Shown here piece after piece: positions 16,489 through 24,744 of a DNA stretch of 64,000 bases (position 1 is the stretch's first letter; each line of letters opens with the position of its first letter). The translations under genes and the position numbers were made by a program. Location: assembly GCA_964342355.1 (NCBI GenBank), contig CAYFFG010000003.1:1-64000 (forward strand). Reading direction: 5' to 3'. This stretch comes from Hirschia sp964342355. GTDB lineage: Bacteria; Pseudomonadota; Alphaproteobacteria; Caulobacterales; Hyphomonadaceae. Below the pieces are notes generated by a model that saw only the letters and a list, made by a program, of their open reading frames with translations, made no database searches and was not told where the DNA came from.

Positions 16489-16860
16489 TTACCCGTATGG
16501 CGCATCTAGCATAGCGTCCGCCTTGGCTTCATAGCGCGGTGCGGCCATATCGCCGGGGACACAGCCATTGGCAGGCACAGCGTCGTAGATTTTCGCCCCG
16601 CCAGCTTCTGCTTCCATCAGGTGGACATAGCCGATGCGCTCTGCTCCCGCATCAACCGGCACAAACGCCGCCTCGTAAGGGCATGTCGGCTTGGATGTTT
16701 GGCCTGGCGCGGCTAAAGCGACGGTTCCAATGGCGGCCGTCTTTGTGGCGACGACGCGGTGATTGGCCTCTTCTGCTTTGGCGCCAGTGAACGGTTTGGC
16801 GCCAGTGAACGGCGCCAGAATGATTGCAAGCGTAATAAAAGTTCTGATGAAAGTGCTCAT
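16489..16860 (-). CDS. Small exported protein, unknown (123 aa), with duplicated hexapeptide
   Basis: ATG 16860 (MSTFIRTFITLAIILAPFTG) starts a signal-peptide-like hydrophobic segment. It is followed by a perfect 18-bp tandem duplication (16777-16794, 16795-16812) encoding PFTGAK twice, then a ~85-residue domain with two cysteines (TSKPTCPYEAAFV, NGCVPGD). The longer frame to 16878 has no better ribosome site. The function is unknown. The duplication lies at the signal-peptide cleavage region, so it may alter processing or be neutral. Confidence 0.6.
   Translation of the reverse strand: MSTFIRTFITLAIILAPFTGAKPFTGAKAEEANHRVVATKTAAIGTVALAAPGQTSKPTCPYEAAFVPVDAGAERIGYVHLMEAEAGGAKIYDAVPANGCVPGDMAAPRYEAKADAMLDAPYG
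16777..16812. repeat. Perfect 18-bp tandem duplication
   Basis: TTTGGCGCCAGTGAACGG occurs twice without a gap inside the gene at 16489-16860 and keeps the frame. Confidence 0.9.
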
Positions 16861-16987
16861 GTCGCCCGCCCGTTTCAAACGTTAACGAAGGCCTAACGCC
16901 GGGTCGCCGCAATTGGTTGCATAAAATATCAACAAGGCCTTGAAACCCGGCGTTGTGGCTCACACCTCTTCTTTAACGGCAACAATT

Positions 16988-17002
16988 GAAAGGAGGTGAT
17001 CC
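16988..17002 (+). promoter_or_regulatory. Extreme Shine-Dalgarno: full complement of the 16S rRNA 3' tail
   Basis: GAAAGGAGGTGATCC can pair with the complete 3' tail of 16S rRNA (GGATCACCTCCTTTC), far longer than the usual 4-6 bases. It ends 1 base before the ATG at 17004. Pairing that long and that close is not the optimum for translation and suggests ribosome capture or regulation. Confidence 0.7.
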
Positions 17003-17003
17003 A

Positions 17004-17084
17004 ATGATCAGTGATAAAAGACGTGTGCAGCGCACAGGTGTTGGCTTCATGTTGGTTGGAGCAGCCTCCGGTCAACATGCCTAG
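17004..17084 (+). CDS. Mini-ORF (26 aa) behind the extreme Shine-Dalgarno
   Basis: The frame reads MISDKRRVQRTGVGFMLVGA then ASGQHA and a TAG stop. It starts one base after a perfect anti-16S-tail sequence. It is followed by about 90 bases able to fold (for example GGGGAAGTCCCC near 17132-17143) and by a terminator at 17177-17222. The whole unit of about 235 bases therefore looks like an independent small transcript. From memory, similar leader-plus-mini-ORF units occur in other alphaproteobacteria, but I cannot name the family. The peptide, the RNA, or the ribosome pairing could each be the functional part. Confidence 0.5.
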   Translation: MISDKRRVQRTGVGFMLVGAASGQHA

Positions 17085-17176
17085 CTGACAAAGTGCGTGT
17101 CGATGTAAGACGCAAGCTTTGGGGAAGTCCCCCTCGCCCCACAGGCTACGCAGCACACGGGCTTTCGTTACGGGAC

Positions 17177-17222
17177 AAGGGTCGCTTAGCTGGTAAGGCT
17201 ATGGCGGCCCTTTCTCGTTTTT
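17177..17222 (+). terminator. Terminator of the mini-ORF transcript
   Basis: AAGGGTCGC (17177-17185) pairs with GCGGCCCTT (17204-17212, one G-U pair) around an 18-nt loop, followed by TCTCG and TTTTT. Confidence 0.6.
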
Positions 17223-17323
17223 AAGAAGGCTTTTTGCTTATAGCGCGCGATGTCACAGGATGTTTTTGATCTCTCGCGTAATTGTGAGTCGCCTCAACCT
17301 TCAATCTGGATATTGTCGCCGCC

Positions 17324-18223
17324 ATGCTCCGGATCTGGTTTCTCCTCCTCAGCGCGCTCGCTATGACCGCGTTTGCCGCCAACTCGCTCCTTAACCGCGT
17401 TGCTTTGGCGGATGGCGAGATGGGCGCATGGACATTCACTTTAGTGCGAATCGGCGCAGCCGCATTGGTGTTAGCAGCGCTTGCAAACCGGAAAGCCTGG
17501 CGCGAAGGCAGCTGGTTTGGCGGCCTTGCCTTTGTTGGCTATGCGGGCATGTTTTCTTATGCCTATCTCCAGCTCGATGCTGGCATCGGCGCGCTTGTCT
17601 TGTTTGCGACCGTCCAGTTCACAATGGTCGGCTGGGGATTGTTTAAAGGCGAAATTTTATCAGCCCTTCAGTGGGCGGGGCTTATCTTAGCCCTTGTCGC
17701 TCTGGCTGTTCTTGTCTGGCCTGTCGGCGGCGTGCGCGATGTTGCGCCATTACCGGTCTTCATGATGGTGCTCGCTGGCGTTGGCTGGGGCAGCTATTCC
17801 CTGCTTGGACGCGGCACGATCAATCCGCTGGCGGTGACATCCGGCAATTTTCTGCGCGCAGGCGTGATCGCTGCAGCAATCTCGCCGGTTCTGCTGAACT
17901 ATGTGCCGGAAACGCGCCCCAGCGATGATGGTCTTCTGGCTGCGATGATATCAGGCGGCGTCACCACTGCGCTTGGCTGTACAATCTGGTATAAAGTCAT
18001 GCCCAAGCTCACCACAGCCCAAGCAGGCGTCATGCAGCTCAGCGCGCCCGCTATTGCAGCTGTCGGCGGTGTCGCCTTACTGGCCGAACCTCTCACCCTG
18101 CGATTTGCCGCAGCCTCTTTTGCGATCCTGGTCGGGGTCGCCATGGTGCTGTTTTTGAAGCGCAGTCAGACACAATCGCTAGCATCTGGCGCACAGTCTG
18201 AAACAGCTCAAGCCTCGTCCTGA
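17324..18223 (+). CDS. DMT superfamily exporter (EamA family)
   Basis: EamA proteins have ten membrane helices in two repeats of five and export or import small metabolites such as amino acids. The 299-residue product has about ten hydrophobic segments from residue 3 on (FLLLSALAMTAFAANSLLNR is the typical first helix with conserved N-R) and the second repeat begins around residue 150 (GVGWGSYSLLGRG). The tail is short and polar. The substrate is unknown. It is transcribed alone, downstream of the mini-ORF terminator. Confidence 0.9.
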   Translation: MLRIWFLLLSALAMTAFAANSLLNRVALADGEMGAWTFTLVRIGAAALVLAALANRKAWREGSWFGGLAFVGYAGMFSYAYLQLDAGIGALVLFATVQFTMVGWGLFKGEILSALQWAGLILALVALAVLVWPVGGVRDVAPLPVFMMVLAGVGWGSYSLLGRGTINPLAVTSGNFLRAGVIAAAISPVLLNYVPETRPSDDGLLAAMISGGVTTALGCTIWYKVMPKLTTAQAGVMQLSAPAIAAVGGVALLAEPLTLRFAAASFAILVGVAMVLFLKRSQTQSLASGAQSETAQASS

Positions 18224-18302
18224 CTTTAATCGCTGAAAGTGTAATGGGACTGTCGCATGAAGCGTGTTAACCTTCATTACTTACCAGCTGGGGCGAAAAA
18301 TC

Positions 18303-18875
18303 ATGTTTGGGCGACGCAAGCCAAAGCCGCGCAAATGGAAAGGTCCGTTTTGGTCGGACGATATGTGGACGGATTCGCCGTTCCACATTTTCGCTGCTGC
18401 TACAATCGACACGCTCAAATGGCCCAACTGGCTGCAAAGATTGGGACGTCGCATGCTTGAAATTTTCAAACCCAACATCTCCTGGACACCCCAGGAAGCG
18501 CTCTACTGTCTGATGGCTGCCGCAGCTTGGGCCGACGGCAAACTCCAGGCCGAAGAAGACGCCGAGATAAAGGCGCTGGCGGCACGCACGCCCACCTTGT
18601 CTCAAGTGCCCGAGACGGGCCTTAAAGACCTTAACAAGCGGGTCGTTCGCCGCCTGAACGATAATTTCGAAGCCGCTGTAGAGCGCGCCTGCGCCAGTTT
18701 GCCCGAAAACATGCGCAAAGCTGCTTTTTGCCATGCCGTCGATATCGTCTACGCCGATCGCGCAATTCTGCCCGAAGAGGCTCGCTTTTTGAACAAACTG
18801 GTGGAATTGTTAAGCATAGCCGAAAACGACGCCCGGGAAGTCGCCCGTGTGTTGGAAGCAAAAAACGCATTCTAA
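18303..18875 (+). CDS. TerB-like (tellurite resistance B fold) protein
   Basis: ATG 18303 (MFGRRKPKPRKWKG) with GGGGCG upstream is preferred over an in-frame codon at 18264. The ~190-residue product begins with a very basic, Trp-rich tail that could bind membrane or nucleic acid. A helical TerB-like domain follows from about residue 65 (SWTPQEALYCLMAAAAWADG, AVDIVYADRAILPEEARFLN). The repeated acidic A-D-G/A-D motifs are those TerB domains use to bind metal. Its role is unclear. It is followed by a lipoprotein gene 80 bp downstream. Confidence 0.75.
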   Translation: MFGRRKPKPRKWKGPFWSDDMWTDSPFHIFAAATIDTLKWPNWLQRLGRRMLEIFKPNISWTPQEALYCLMAAAAWADGKLQAEEDAEIKALAARTPTLSQVPETGLKDLNKRVVRRLNDNFEAAVERACASLPENMRKAAFCHAVDIVYADRAILPEEARFLNKLVELLSIAENDAREVARVLEAKNAF

Positions 18876-18955
18876 CACTTGCGCGTCACCGATTTTGGCG
18901 GACGCGACGTTAAGAAAGACGCACCTGTTGATCAGGTCTGGAAGGGGAAACAAAT

Positions 18956-20905
18956 ATGTTTAAACAAAGCGCAATTAGCGTCAAAAGCCTTGCCACAGCA
19001 GGCTTTACAGGAACCGCATTGTTGTTGGCCGGTTGCCAAACAAACAGCGCGCCTTCCGCCAAACTGCCCCTAACAGAACTGCCCGTTGAACAACAGGCCG
19101 CTTACTTTGAAGCGCTGACAACTAAAACGCTGAAAACCGCACTTGCCGGGGAAGCATCCTATGTCGCGCTTGCAGAAGCGATCCCCTCTCCTTTAACCGT
19201 CCAAATTGGATCGTTCTCAAACGAAGGCGCTGGCATCGTCGCAAAGGACGTCAAAATCCTGTTTGAAGACGCAGACCAAGAGTTTGGTCTTCTTATCAAG
19301 GAAATGCGCATGTGGGGCGCAAACGAAAGCGCTGTCACACAAATCCACGCTGGCGAAGACGCCCGCATTGCCGATCGTGTCGAATGGCGCAACGTCTCCT
19401 GGATTGGCTTTGACGCGTTATTGTCCGACCTCAGCAATGCTGGATCAGACGCAGTTCTAGATGCGACCCTTGACGCGCTAGGCGAAGATGACGTCGATCA
19501 GGACGAACTGCCCTTAGAATTCAACAACGAATACGCCAACCTCTCTTATGAGATGGACCGTGTGATTGTTGACGGCCTGGTGGTGAATGCGCCCTCAGTC
19601 GATTTGTCAACGCTCGGCGAAGGCGGCGACTGGACAAACATTCTAAAAGTGGTCGCAGCTATTCAACGCGCCGCCAGCATGGATGACGTTGTCGCCACCG
19701 GCACAACGATGTCGTTTGATTTCAATCAGACCATAGAATTGGAAGAAGCTATCGACACGTCGTCAATGTCGATGTCGATGAACATGCCATTGGTTGGATA
19801 TCACGGCCTTAGCGACGGAAACTTGGACCTCTACCTCATCAAGGACCATACATATTCGTCCGCCATGACGATGAAAGACGCTAGTCAGACTGCTCCAATT
19901 AATTTGAAACAGAGCGGAGAAGTCGCATATCAAACCATCACCGGCTTTCAGTCATCCAAATTGATGGAATGGTTTGCACGCGGTGAAATGCCATCCGCCG
20001 ATGAAAAAGACATTTTCTCTCTTGGGGAAATGGAGGCCTGGGGTTTCAACACCAATATCAACGACAAACCTTACTTTGGCGCCAAGTATCTTTCTCTGGA
20101 TATGTCGGACTGGACCTGGTTTGTCCCAACTGACATCTCATTAGAAATCGACGATGGCTTGTTCGGCCTGGAAGGCTATTTTGACTTCTTTACAAATACG
20201 CTTGCGTCATCTGGCGAATTTGAAGGCGAAGAAGCAGAAATATTCGACGCTGTTATTTCTGTGATGCGCAATAACGGGCTGAGCGAATTCAAGTTTGACG
20301 GAAAATTCGATCTTAACTGGAACCCGGACACCGGCGCGACAATTCTCGACTCTGCGGGCCTCACGCAGGGCATTTCAGCGGAAACCACCACTTTCAATGC
20401 TGTGCTCCCGACATACGACCAGTTCAAAAACGCCTTCCGCCAGGAAAACGAAAGTGTGCGCACACAAATCCTCGGTGAAGCTTTCGAAAACAACTTCAGC
20501 TTCTCTGAACTGACCTACAATATCGAAGACTTAGGGTTTTTAGAGAAGCTGTTCTCCGCAGCCGTCGAGATTGGGCAATATCTTCCAGAAGACACAGACG
20601 GTGTCGACATGCTCCGCAATTCAACGCCTGAGAGCCTGCGCCGTTCCGCCTCCGGGTTTGTTCGGATCGCCGCATTCGGCGCAGCTGAAGAATTTCCACC
20701 TGCGGTTAATTGGCTGAACGCTTTCGCTGACTTTGTCTTGGAGGGCGGAACATTCAATATTTCATCCAAACCAGACAAACCATTAACAATGAAAGATTTT
20801 AATAAATTAGACACTGTGTCAAATCAGGACGCCGCAGATTTGTTGGTAAACATGCTTAAACTAAAAATAGAACACACGCCGCCCGAAGATACCGCCAACA
20901 AGTAG
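18956..20905 (+). CDS. Large lipoprotein, unknown (649 aa)
   Basis: The N-terminal segment (TGTALLLAGC, Cys ~27) is a lipobox, so the protein is exported and lipid-anchored, probably to the outer membrane facing the periplasm. The ~620-residue mature part is acidic with repeated amphipathic strands (for example SMSMSMNMPLVGYHGLSDGN and DGLFGLEGYFDFF), resembling periplasmic beta-rich proteins such as AsmA-like or DUF945-like proteins, but I cannot assign a family. A ribosome site (GGAAGGGGAAA) precedes ATG 18956. The small lipoprotein gene follows 83 bp on. Confidence 0.75.
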   Translation: MFKQSAISVKSLATAGFTGTALLLAGCQTNSAPSAKLPLTELPVEQQAAYFEALTTKTLKTALAGEASYVALAEAIPSPLTVQIGSFSNEGAGIVAKDVKILFEDADQEFGLLIKEMRMWGANESAVTQIHAGEDARIADRVEWRNVSWIGFDALLSDLSNAGSDAVLDATLDALGEDDVDQDELPLEFNNEYANLSYEMDRVIVDGLVVNAPSVDLSTLGEGGDWTNILKVVAAIQRAASMDDVVATGTTMSFDFNQTIELEEAIDTSSMSMSMNMPLVGYHGLSDGNLDLYLIKDHTYSSAMTMKDASQTAPINLKQSGEVAYQTITGFQSSKLMEWFARGEMPSADEKDIFSLGEMEAWGFNTNINDKPYFGAKYLSLDMSDWTWFVPTDISLEIDDGLFGLEGYFDFFTNTLASSGEFEGEEAEIFDAVISVMRNNGLSEFKFDGKFDLNWNPDTGATILDSAGLTQGISAETTTFNAVLPTYDQFKNAFRQENESVRTQILGEAFENNFSFSELTYNIEDLGFLEKLFSAAVEIGQYLPEDTDGVDMLRNSTPESLRRSASGFVRIAAFGAAEEFPPAVNWLNAFADFVLEGGTFNISSKPDKPLTMKDFNKLDTVSNQDAADLLVNMLKLKIEHTPPEDTANK

Positions 20906-20988
20906 AACTATAATCTGCATTTGGTTATTAACGTTATGAATAGTATTTCCACGTATTCCTATCTTTGGAATTAAGAGGGAGAAGCCAG

Positions 20989-21282
20989 GTGCGTAAATTC
21001 TGGAGCGTAACAGCAGCCACACTCTTAGGGTTGAGTTTGGTTGCTTGTGACAAAGAACAGGCTCTGCCAAACGAAGAAAGCATTCGTCGCGCCATGCAGA
21101 CATGGCACGGCGACAAACACGTGGACACCTTAGAAAATGTTCGCTGTGACTCGCTTGGTTACGGTAAATTCGTATGTAGTTTCACAATTGGATACATCGG
21201 TGAGCGCAAACAGGAGATGGAGCATTGCTTCTTTTCTGGTGCGAAAAAGCTGACCGTAGAACCATTCGACCGCTGCTATTAA
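20989..21282 (+). CDS. Small lipoprotein, unknown (97 aa)
   Basis: A GTG start at 20989 is chosen because GAGGGAG precedes it and it gives a compact lipoprotein signal (VRKFWSVTAATLLGLSLVAC, Cys 20). The mature part of ~78 residues has three more cysteines (RCDSLGYGKFVCSF, EHCFFSG, DRCY). It may be a small periplasmic domain with disulphides. No family is recognised. It follows the 649-residue lipoprotein in the same direction. Confidence 0.7.
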   Translation: MRKFWSVTAATLLGLSLVACDKEQALPNEESIRRAMQTWHGDKHVDTLENVRCDSLGYGKFVCSFTIGYIGERKQEMEHCFFSGAKKLTVEPFDRCY

Positions 21283-21473
21283 ACAAATCTGCTGGCGCAA
21301 CTTGCGTGCGCCACAGACATTGTCCGTCCGCTTCGATTTTGAAAGCTATGGCGGACCGACAAAACAGCGTGTTAAGATAGTCCGATCTTCAAAACTATAT
21401 TTGGCGACTTGCCTCAAGACCTAGCGCTTGAGCTTTAGGCCAATGACCAAACCGCACCAAAGGACAATATGAT

Positions 21474-21716
21474 ATGCCCCAGTTTTCTATGACGCTCATC
21501 GACAAGAACGACATTGGTGACGGGGATGTTCTAAAAAGCGAACCAGGTAAAGCCGCCCTTTCTGGCGAAGGCGATCTCACTTACCGTTGCGGCGCATGTA
21601 AGGCGCGTCTTTTGAATTCCGTCACACACGCACAGATCTGCAGCGTTGTCGTTGAATGCGGCAAATGCGGACGTTTCAATTCAGTTCCACACGATCACCA
21701 CCATCACCACCACTAA
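21474..21716 (+). CDS. Zinc-ribbon protein with natural C-terminal histidine tail (80 aa)
   Basis: Two CxxC pairs (CGAC at about 39-42 and CGKC at about 62-65) form a zinc-ribbon; a further Cys (AQICSV) lies between. The protein ends PHDHHHHHH, a run of six histidines encoded by mixed CAC/CAT codons, so it should bind divalent metal strongly. The N-terminal part (DKNDIGDGDVLKSEPGKAAL) has no recognised fold. It could be a metal store or a metal-responsive protein. The function is unknown. Confidence 0.7.
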   Translation: MPQFSMTLIDKNDIGDGDVLKSEPGKAALSGEGDLTYRCGACKARLLNSVTHAQICSVVVECGKCGRFNSVPHDHHHHHH

Positions 21717-21859
21717 GCTCATCTCCTGAGTTATTTGGGGTAAAGTGATCCCATTATGGGTGCGCAAACGTATCGTCCTAAACACCCCTAAACGAAGGGG
21801 GGAGACAAACAGATGCAGGCGAGTATATTGCACCGCAACATTTCTAAGGGAGAATTATA

Positions 21860-23569
21860 ATGGAAGGCACATCAGAAGCCCGCAGCGACGCGCTTGTGAT
21901 CGACAATCTTCTTGGTCTTATGTCCCAGGCTGCGGACGCTGCAGACGTTTACTTTCAGGCTGCGCGCAAATCAGTCGCCGCACTTGTTGCGCCAGCAGGC
22001 AAGGTCGACCGCAAACTGATGGACGTGGAACAACGCGCCACCCATGGTCTGGGCTGGGTGCTTTCCTATGTTGAAACGCTCCGCCAGGTCACGCTTTGGG
22101 GCGAGCGCCTCAAGGATGAAAGCAGCTTTTCTGAAACAGAAGCCCTGCTCTCTCAAGTTCTGTTCAGCGAATACCTAAGCCAGTTGGCCGGCGGTATCCT
22201 GATGACTCAGTGCGAATTCGTCCGCCCGGTCGATCTGGGCGTCGAGCAAGACGCCGTGACAACTCTTTTAGAGACACCAGCTGTTGCCGCACTCCTCAAA
22301 TCCGGAAACACGCCAGCAGTTCGCAAGCGCGCAGCTGAGCTTATCCGTGATGCTCAGGGCCGCTCGACTGTAGAAAACACCGGTCTGGACGAAACACTGT
22401 CCATGATCCGTGACCAGTTCCACAAATTTGCGGAAGACAAAGTCACGCCGTACGCACACGAATGGCACTTAAAAGACAACCTCATCCCTATCGAAGTCGT
22501 CAACGAAATGTCAGAGATGGGCGTTTTCGGCCTCACCATCCCAGAAGAATATGGCGGCCTGGGCATGGGTAAAACCTCCATGTGTGTGGTCACTGAGGAG
22601 TTGGCGCGCGGCTATATCGGCGTTGGCTCATTGGGCACACGCTCTGAAATCGCGGGCGAGTTGATCCTGAAGGGCGGAACACAGGAACAAAAGGAACGCT
22701 TCCTGCCGAAAATTGCTTCTGGTGAAATCCTGCCAACCGCCGTCTTCACCGAACCAAACACAGGCTCTGACCTTGGCTCTCTGCGCACACGTGCCGTTCA
22801 GGATGGCGACATGTGGAAAATCACAGGTAACAAAACCTGGATCACGCACGCTGCGCGTACAGATCTGATGACCGTTCTCACCCGCACGAAGCCTGACACA
22901 AACGACTTCCGCGGCCTCACGATGTTCCTCGCTGAAAAGCCTCGCGGCACGGATGAAAATCCATTCCCAGCCGAAGGCATGACAGGTGGTGAAATTGAAG
23001 TGCTCGGCTATCGCGGCATGAAGGAATATGAGCTGGGTTTTGACGGGTTTGAAGTGCCCGCTAAAAACATGCTTGGCGGACCTGACGGCAACTGTATGGG
23101 CTTTAAGTATCTGATGGCGACATTTGAAGGCGCTCGCATTCAGACAGCTGCGCGTGCTGTTGGTGTTGCTCAATGCGCTCTGGAGCTGGGCCTTAAATAC
23201 GCGACTGAGCGTGTTCAGTTTGGCGGCCCAATCTTCAATTTCCCGCGTGTTCAAGACAAGTTGGTCATGATGGCGGCAGAACTGATGGGTGTGCGCCAGC
23301 TGACTTATTACTCCGCCCGCATGAACGACAGCGGCAAACGCTGTGACTTGGAAGCCGGCATGGCGAAACTGGTCGGCGCGCGTGTCGCGTGGGCTGCGGC
23401 AGACAATGCGCTTCAGATCCACGGCGGTAACGGCTTTGCGCTGGAATACCCGATCAGCCGCGTGCTTCAGGATGCGCGCATCCTGAACATCTTTGAAGGC
23501 GCTGGCGAAGTTCAGGCTATGGTCATCGCCCGCCGCACATTGGACGAATACTGCTCAGCTGCTGGCTAA
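21860..23569 (+). CDS. mcd: (2S)-Methylsuccinyl-CoA dehydrogenase
   Basis: Mcd oxidises (2S)-methylsuccinyl-CoA to mesaconyl-C1-CoA in the ethylmalonyl-CoA pathway of acetyl-CoA assimilation, passing electrons to ETF. The 569-residue length, with an extra helical N-terminal region (about 1-170, including YLSQLAGGILMTQCEFVRP), is typical of Mcd rather than ordinary ~380-residue acyl-CoA dehydrogenases. The dehydrogenase part has FAD-site segments (TAVFTEPNTGSDLGSLRT, KTWITHAA), the Mcd-like NPFPAEGMTGGEIEVLGYRG, and the C-terminal GGNGFALEYPISR ... IFEGAGEVQ with the catalytic-base Glu region. GGGAG precedes ATG 21860. The stop overlaps that of the convergent gene by 4 bp. Confidence 0.85.
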   Translation: MEGTSEARSDALVIDNLLGLMSQAADAADVYFQAARKSVAALVAPAGKVDRKLMDVEQRATHGLGWVLSYVETLRQVTLWGERLKDESSFSETEALLSQVLFSEYLSQLAGGILMTQCEFVRPVDLGVEQDAVTTLLETPAVAALLKSGNTPAVRKRAAELIRDAQGRSTVENTGLDETLSMIRDQFHKFAEDKVTPYAHEWHLKDNLIPIEVVNEMSEMGVFGLTIPEEYGGLGMGKTSMCVVTEELARGYIGVGSLGTRSEIAGELILKGGTQEQKERFLPKIASGEILPTAVFTEPNTGSDLGSLRTRAVQDGDMWKITGNKTWITHAARTDLMTVLTRTKPDTNDFRGLTMFLAEKPRGTDENPFPAEGMTGGEIEVLGYRGMKEYELGFDGFEVPAKNMLGGPDGNCMGFKYLMATFEGARIQTAARAVGVAQCALELGLKYATERVQFGGPIFNFPRVQDKLVMMAAELMGVRQLTYYSARMNDSGKRCDLEAGMAKLVGARVAWAAADNALQIHGGNGFALEYPISRVLQDARILNIFEGAGEVQAMVIARRTLDEYCSAAG

Positions 23570-24105
23570 GCTGTCCTTTTACTAACTGCTTGCGCCATCT
23601 TTTTTCTGGCGCGAGCAGTTAACTCATCAAATCCGCGCATGGAGCGCGAGAGCCAAAACATTTCACCGTTCACAGCTTTCAGATAATGCATTTGTATAGC
23701 GTCGCTGAAACCTATGCGCGTGACGGCTTTCCATGTGATCGCGCGCGCCCGTGTAGGTGATCGATAATAAACATAGTCCTCATCAAACGCCATTCTTATG
23801 CAACAGGTAAGATAGGCTGCTAGAATGGTGAAGTACCCGGTCACGACCGCAAACGCACACATAAGGCTTGTCAGCAAAAATGTGTCCGCGCGCCAGGCGG
23901 CGTACAAACACAAAATCGGCAGCCCGAGCGCTAAAAGGGAGATGGCTTTGACAATCGGGCTATAGCTCAAAACGACCAGCGGACCGCGCTTAACGCCCTC
24001 TCCGCCCCTTAGTGTGTCGAGCAAAATGATGCCGGAACAGCCACTAAACACCACCACCAGGACAAGGGGTAACAAAGACCCAAACACTTCCAGTAACACG
24101 ACCAT
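23566..24105 (-). CDS. Membrane protein with PH-like tail, unknown (179 aa)
   Basis: ATG 24105 (MVVLLEVFGSLLPLVLVVVF) opens directly into a first membrane helix. Two more hydrophobic segments (about 48-70 and 75-100) follow, then a cytosolic ~75-residue region (FDEDYVYYRSPTRARAITWK ... FWLSRSMRGFDELTARARKK) that resembles the bacterial PH-like domain found after membrane spans. The frame is open much further upstream without a good start. The stop codon TAG overlaps the mcd stop. The function is unknown. Confidence 0.6.
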   Translation of the reverse strand: MVVLLEVFGSLLPLVLVVVFSGCSGIILLDTLRGGEGVKRGPLVVLSYSPIVKAISLLALGLPILCLYAAWRADTFLLTSLMCAFAVVTGYFTILAAYLTCCIRMAFDEDYVYYRSPTRARAITWKAVTRIGFSDAIQMHYLKAVNGEMFWLSRSMRGFDELTARARKKMAQAVSKRTA

Positions 24106-24250
24106 GTCCAAAACCTGTACCTTCACACTGTCTTTAAGTGTGACTTTGCAAGGAGGACGCCAAATAAAAGATCCTGTTAACTTTTTAACTGGACGCAGAG
24201 ATTTGTTCGCTTTATGTTCCGAAATATCGCAAACATAAGGAGGACGCACA

Positions 24251-24625
24251 ATGATTGGGTATGTGACACTGGGAACAAACAACCTGCAGGAAAATGCAGG
24301 TTTTTATGACGCTATCGCCGAGGTGATGGGAACAGGCCGCATGATGGAGTTTCCAACTTTCATCGCTTGGGGCAATCCGGACGCGCCCGGAATTGGCCTG
24401 ACGCAGCCCTTTGATCAAAAGCCAGCTACAGTCGGAAACGGCGTTATGGTCGCCCTGCAGGCGAAAGATCGCTCACAAGTTGATCGCCTGTACGAAACTG
24501 CCCTTGCGAATGGCGGAACGGACGAAGGCGCACCAGGCGAGCGGTCTCCAGGATTTTACGCCGCTTATTTCCGCGACAAAGACGGTAACAAACTCAACGC
24601 ATTCGTTATGGAAGCAGCCGGATAA
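24251..24625 (+). CDS. VOC family protein (glyoxalase/bleomycin-resistance fold)
   Basis: The 124-residue product begins MIGYVTLGTNNLQENAGFYD, the first beta-alpha-beta of VOC proteins, and ends with FYAAYFRDKDGNKLNAFVME, where the D-G-N-K-L-N turn and the metal-site acid of this fold normally lie. VOC enzymes bind a divalent metal and isomerise or open glyoxal-type substrates; the exact substrate cannot be read. AAGGAGG precedes the ATG. It is divergent from the membrane gene at 23566-24105. Confidence 0.85.
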   Translation: MIGYVTLGTNNLQENAGFYDAIAEVMGTGRMMEFPTFIAWGNPDAPGIGLTQPFDQKPATVGNGVMVALQAKDRSQVDRLYETALANGGTDEGAPGERSPGFYAAYFRDKDGNKLNAFVMEAAG

Positions 24626-24675
24626 AAAGTTCGGCTGTTAGATGTAAGGCATCACGTCAGAGTTGAAACACATTG

Positions 24676-24718
24676 ATGTGCGTCCGGTTTTTTGTTTTTT
24701 GTACCATCGGACGCACAT
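24676..24718. terminator. 11-bp perfect inverted repeat after the VOC gene
   Basis: ATGTGCGTCCG (24676-24686) and CGGACGCACAT (24708-24718) are perfect arms around a 21-nt T-rich loop. It lies 50 bp after the VOC stop and before the SGNH start. It may terminate the VOC transcript or act as a protein site; no T-run follows the second arm. Confidence 0.5.
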
Positions 24719-24744
24719 TCATCTGCACTGGCGGGACTAGATCT

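Noticed and set aside
16148..16534. 128-codon plus-strand frame with no stop
   Set aside because: Composition is Arg/His/Pro-rich without any fold-like pattern, it runs through two palindromic repeats and into the 3' end of the minus-strand exported-protein gene, and no ribosome site precedes it.
21690..21716. C-terminal hexahistidine as vector tag contamination
   Set aside because: The codons are mixed, the surrounding gene is typical of the genome, and no vector sequence is adjacent.
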